Both the position numbers and the translations under genes were made by a program. The notes under the pieces are model-generated. The model worked only from the letters and a program-made list of their open reading frames with translations, was not told where the DNA came from and searched no databases. 64,000 bases of DNA from positions 2,692,720 to 2,756,719 of the forward strand of contig NZ_JAJKFT010000010.1 in assembly GCF_020966755.1 (NCBI RefSeq), written 5' to 3'. Positions 63,587 to 64,000 of this stretch are shown piece by piece. The DNA is from Blastopirellula sediminis. Lineage in GTDB: Bacteria; Planctomycetota; Planctomycetia; Pirellulales; Pirellulaceae. The stretch's first letter is position 1; each line of letters begins with the position of its first letter.

Positions 63587-64000
63587 TTAGACGGAATGCT
63601 CGTCGCCGGGTTGGTCTTCGCTTTCTTCCAGATTGCGAATCGTATCGCGAAGCTCGGAGGCGCGTTCGTATTGTTCGAGACGAATCGCCTCGTTCATCTC
63701 TCGCCGCAATTGTATCAGTTTCGTCTGGCTCTCGGTGCTACGCTTGTGCGTGAGGGGATGTTTCCCCTTATGAACCAGGTCGCCATGGATATTGACGATC
63801 AACGGCTCCAGTTCGCTCGCAAAAAAGACGTAGTCGTGCGGACAACCAAGTCGCCCTTGGTTGCGAAACTCATAAAAGCTGATGCCGCAGATCGGGCAGC
63901 ACTTTTCATCCAGCTTCTCGAGCTCTTTGGCGGTGTCGGCCACCTTCAGCTGCTGAGCCAGCATCCCGGCCAGGCTCGCCTTGCCCGGCATGCCGGTTCC
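63587..64000 (-). CDS. mcsA: McsA-like activator with UvrB/UvrC motif (5' end cut by window edge)
   Basis: The frame is open to base 64000 and the in-frame ATG at 63991 is probably internal. McsA proteins begin with an additional cysteine-rich zinc finger that would lie outside the window. Visible are CCPICGISFYEFRNQGRLGC, a zinc-binding segment, and a UvrB/C-type coiled coil (LIQLRREMNEAIRLEQYERA and then SELRDTIRNLEE). McsA activates McsB; their adjacency and order support the assignment. Confidence 0.88.
   Translation of the reverse strand, partial: GTGMPGKASLAGMLAQQLKVADTAKELEKLDEKCCPICGISFYEFRNQGRLGCPHDYVFFASELEPLIVNIHGDLVHKGKHPLTHKRSTESQTKLIQLRREMNEAIRLEQYERASELRDTIRNLEESEDQPGDEHSV

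Overview
The window reads as chromosomal DNA of a planctomycete, most likely of the Pirellulales (Blastopirellula/Rhodopirellula-like). Supporting signs are an N-terminal 'F-x-L-R-x-L-L' membrane motif shared by many small membrane proteins, a periplasmic sulfatase, a McsA/McsB arginine-kinase pair, OmcB-like cysteine-rich envelope proteins, neutral-ceramidase-like hydrolases and weakly conserved ribosome binding sites. The genus is an inference. Both ends cut genes: nqrF lacks its N-terminus on the left and mcsA lacks its N-terminus on the right.

Layout. 1-2413: end of a Na+-NQR operon (nqrF, apbE, nqrM). 2414-5191: a repeat-rich island around an AAA ATPase gene that carries two palindromic elements inside its reading frame; next to it are a large two-hairpin inverted repeat and many short dispersed repeats. 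5192-11212: sulfatase, deaminase, queF/queE (queuosine), a half-size sugar-transporter-like protein, a PIG-L deacetylase and a NagB-like protein. 11290-19199: a divergent array of ten uncharacterised membrane genes from two paralogous families (seven minus, three plus). 19389-22855: an Mla/MCE lipid transport operon with a lipoprotein. 22870-23757: a phosphatase-fold protein with a C-terminal haem c motif. 24081-29852: a probable isoprenoid locus (radical SAM enzyme, class II terpene cyclase, DUF116-polyprenyl synthase fusion, chorismate-lyase-like protein). 30118-37986: a sodium:solute symporter with its small partner, rpsR, a thioesterase, an alpha/alpha-toroid protein and a LolD/FtsX-type ABC exporter.

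38097-41709: three secreted or lipid-anchored envelope proteins, one resembling chlamydial OmcB. 41995-46525: a LolA-like protein, two unknowns and a Tim44/zinc-ribbon/TerB protein. 46529-49672: an ABC ATPase with a large membrane protein. 49829-52986: a TPR metallopeptidase coupled to a MazG-like enzyme. 53122-56753: Rieske protein, MscS channel and two LRR-like membrane paralogs. 56817-62272: a GH5 glycosidase and two tandem ceramidase-like hydrolases. 62445-64000: mcsB and mcsA.

The least explained elements are the covarying two-hairpin inverted repeat at 4552-4717, the in-frame palindromes in the ATPase gene, the ten-gene membrane array and the isoprenoid locus with its DUF116 fusion. No rRNA, tRNA, CRISPR array, insertion sequence or prophage was seen.
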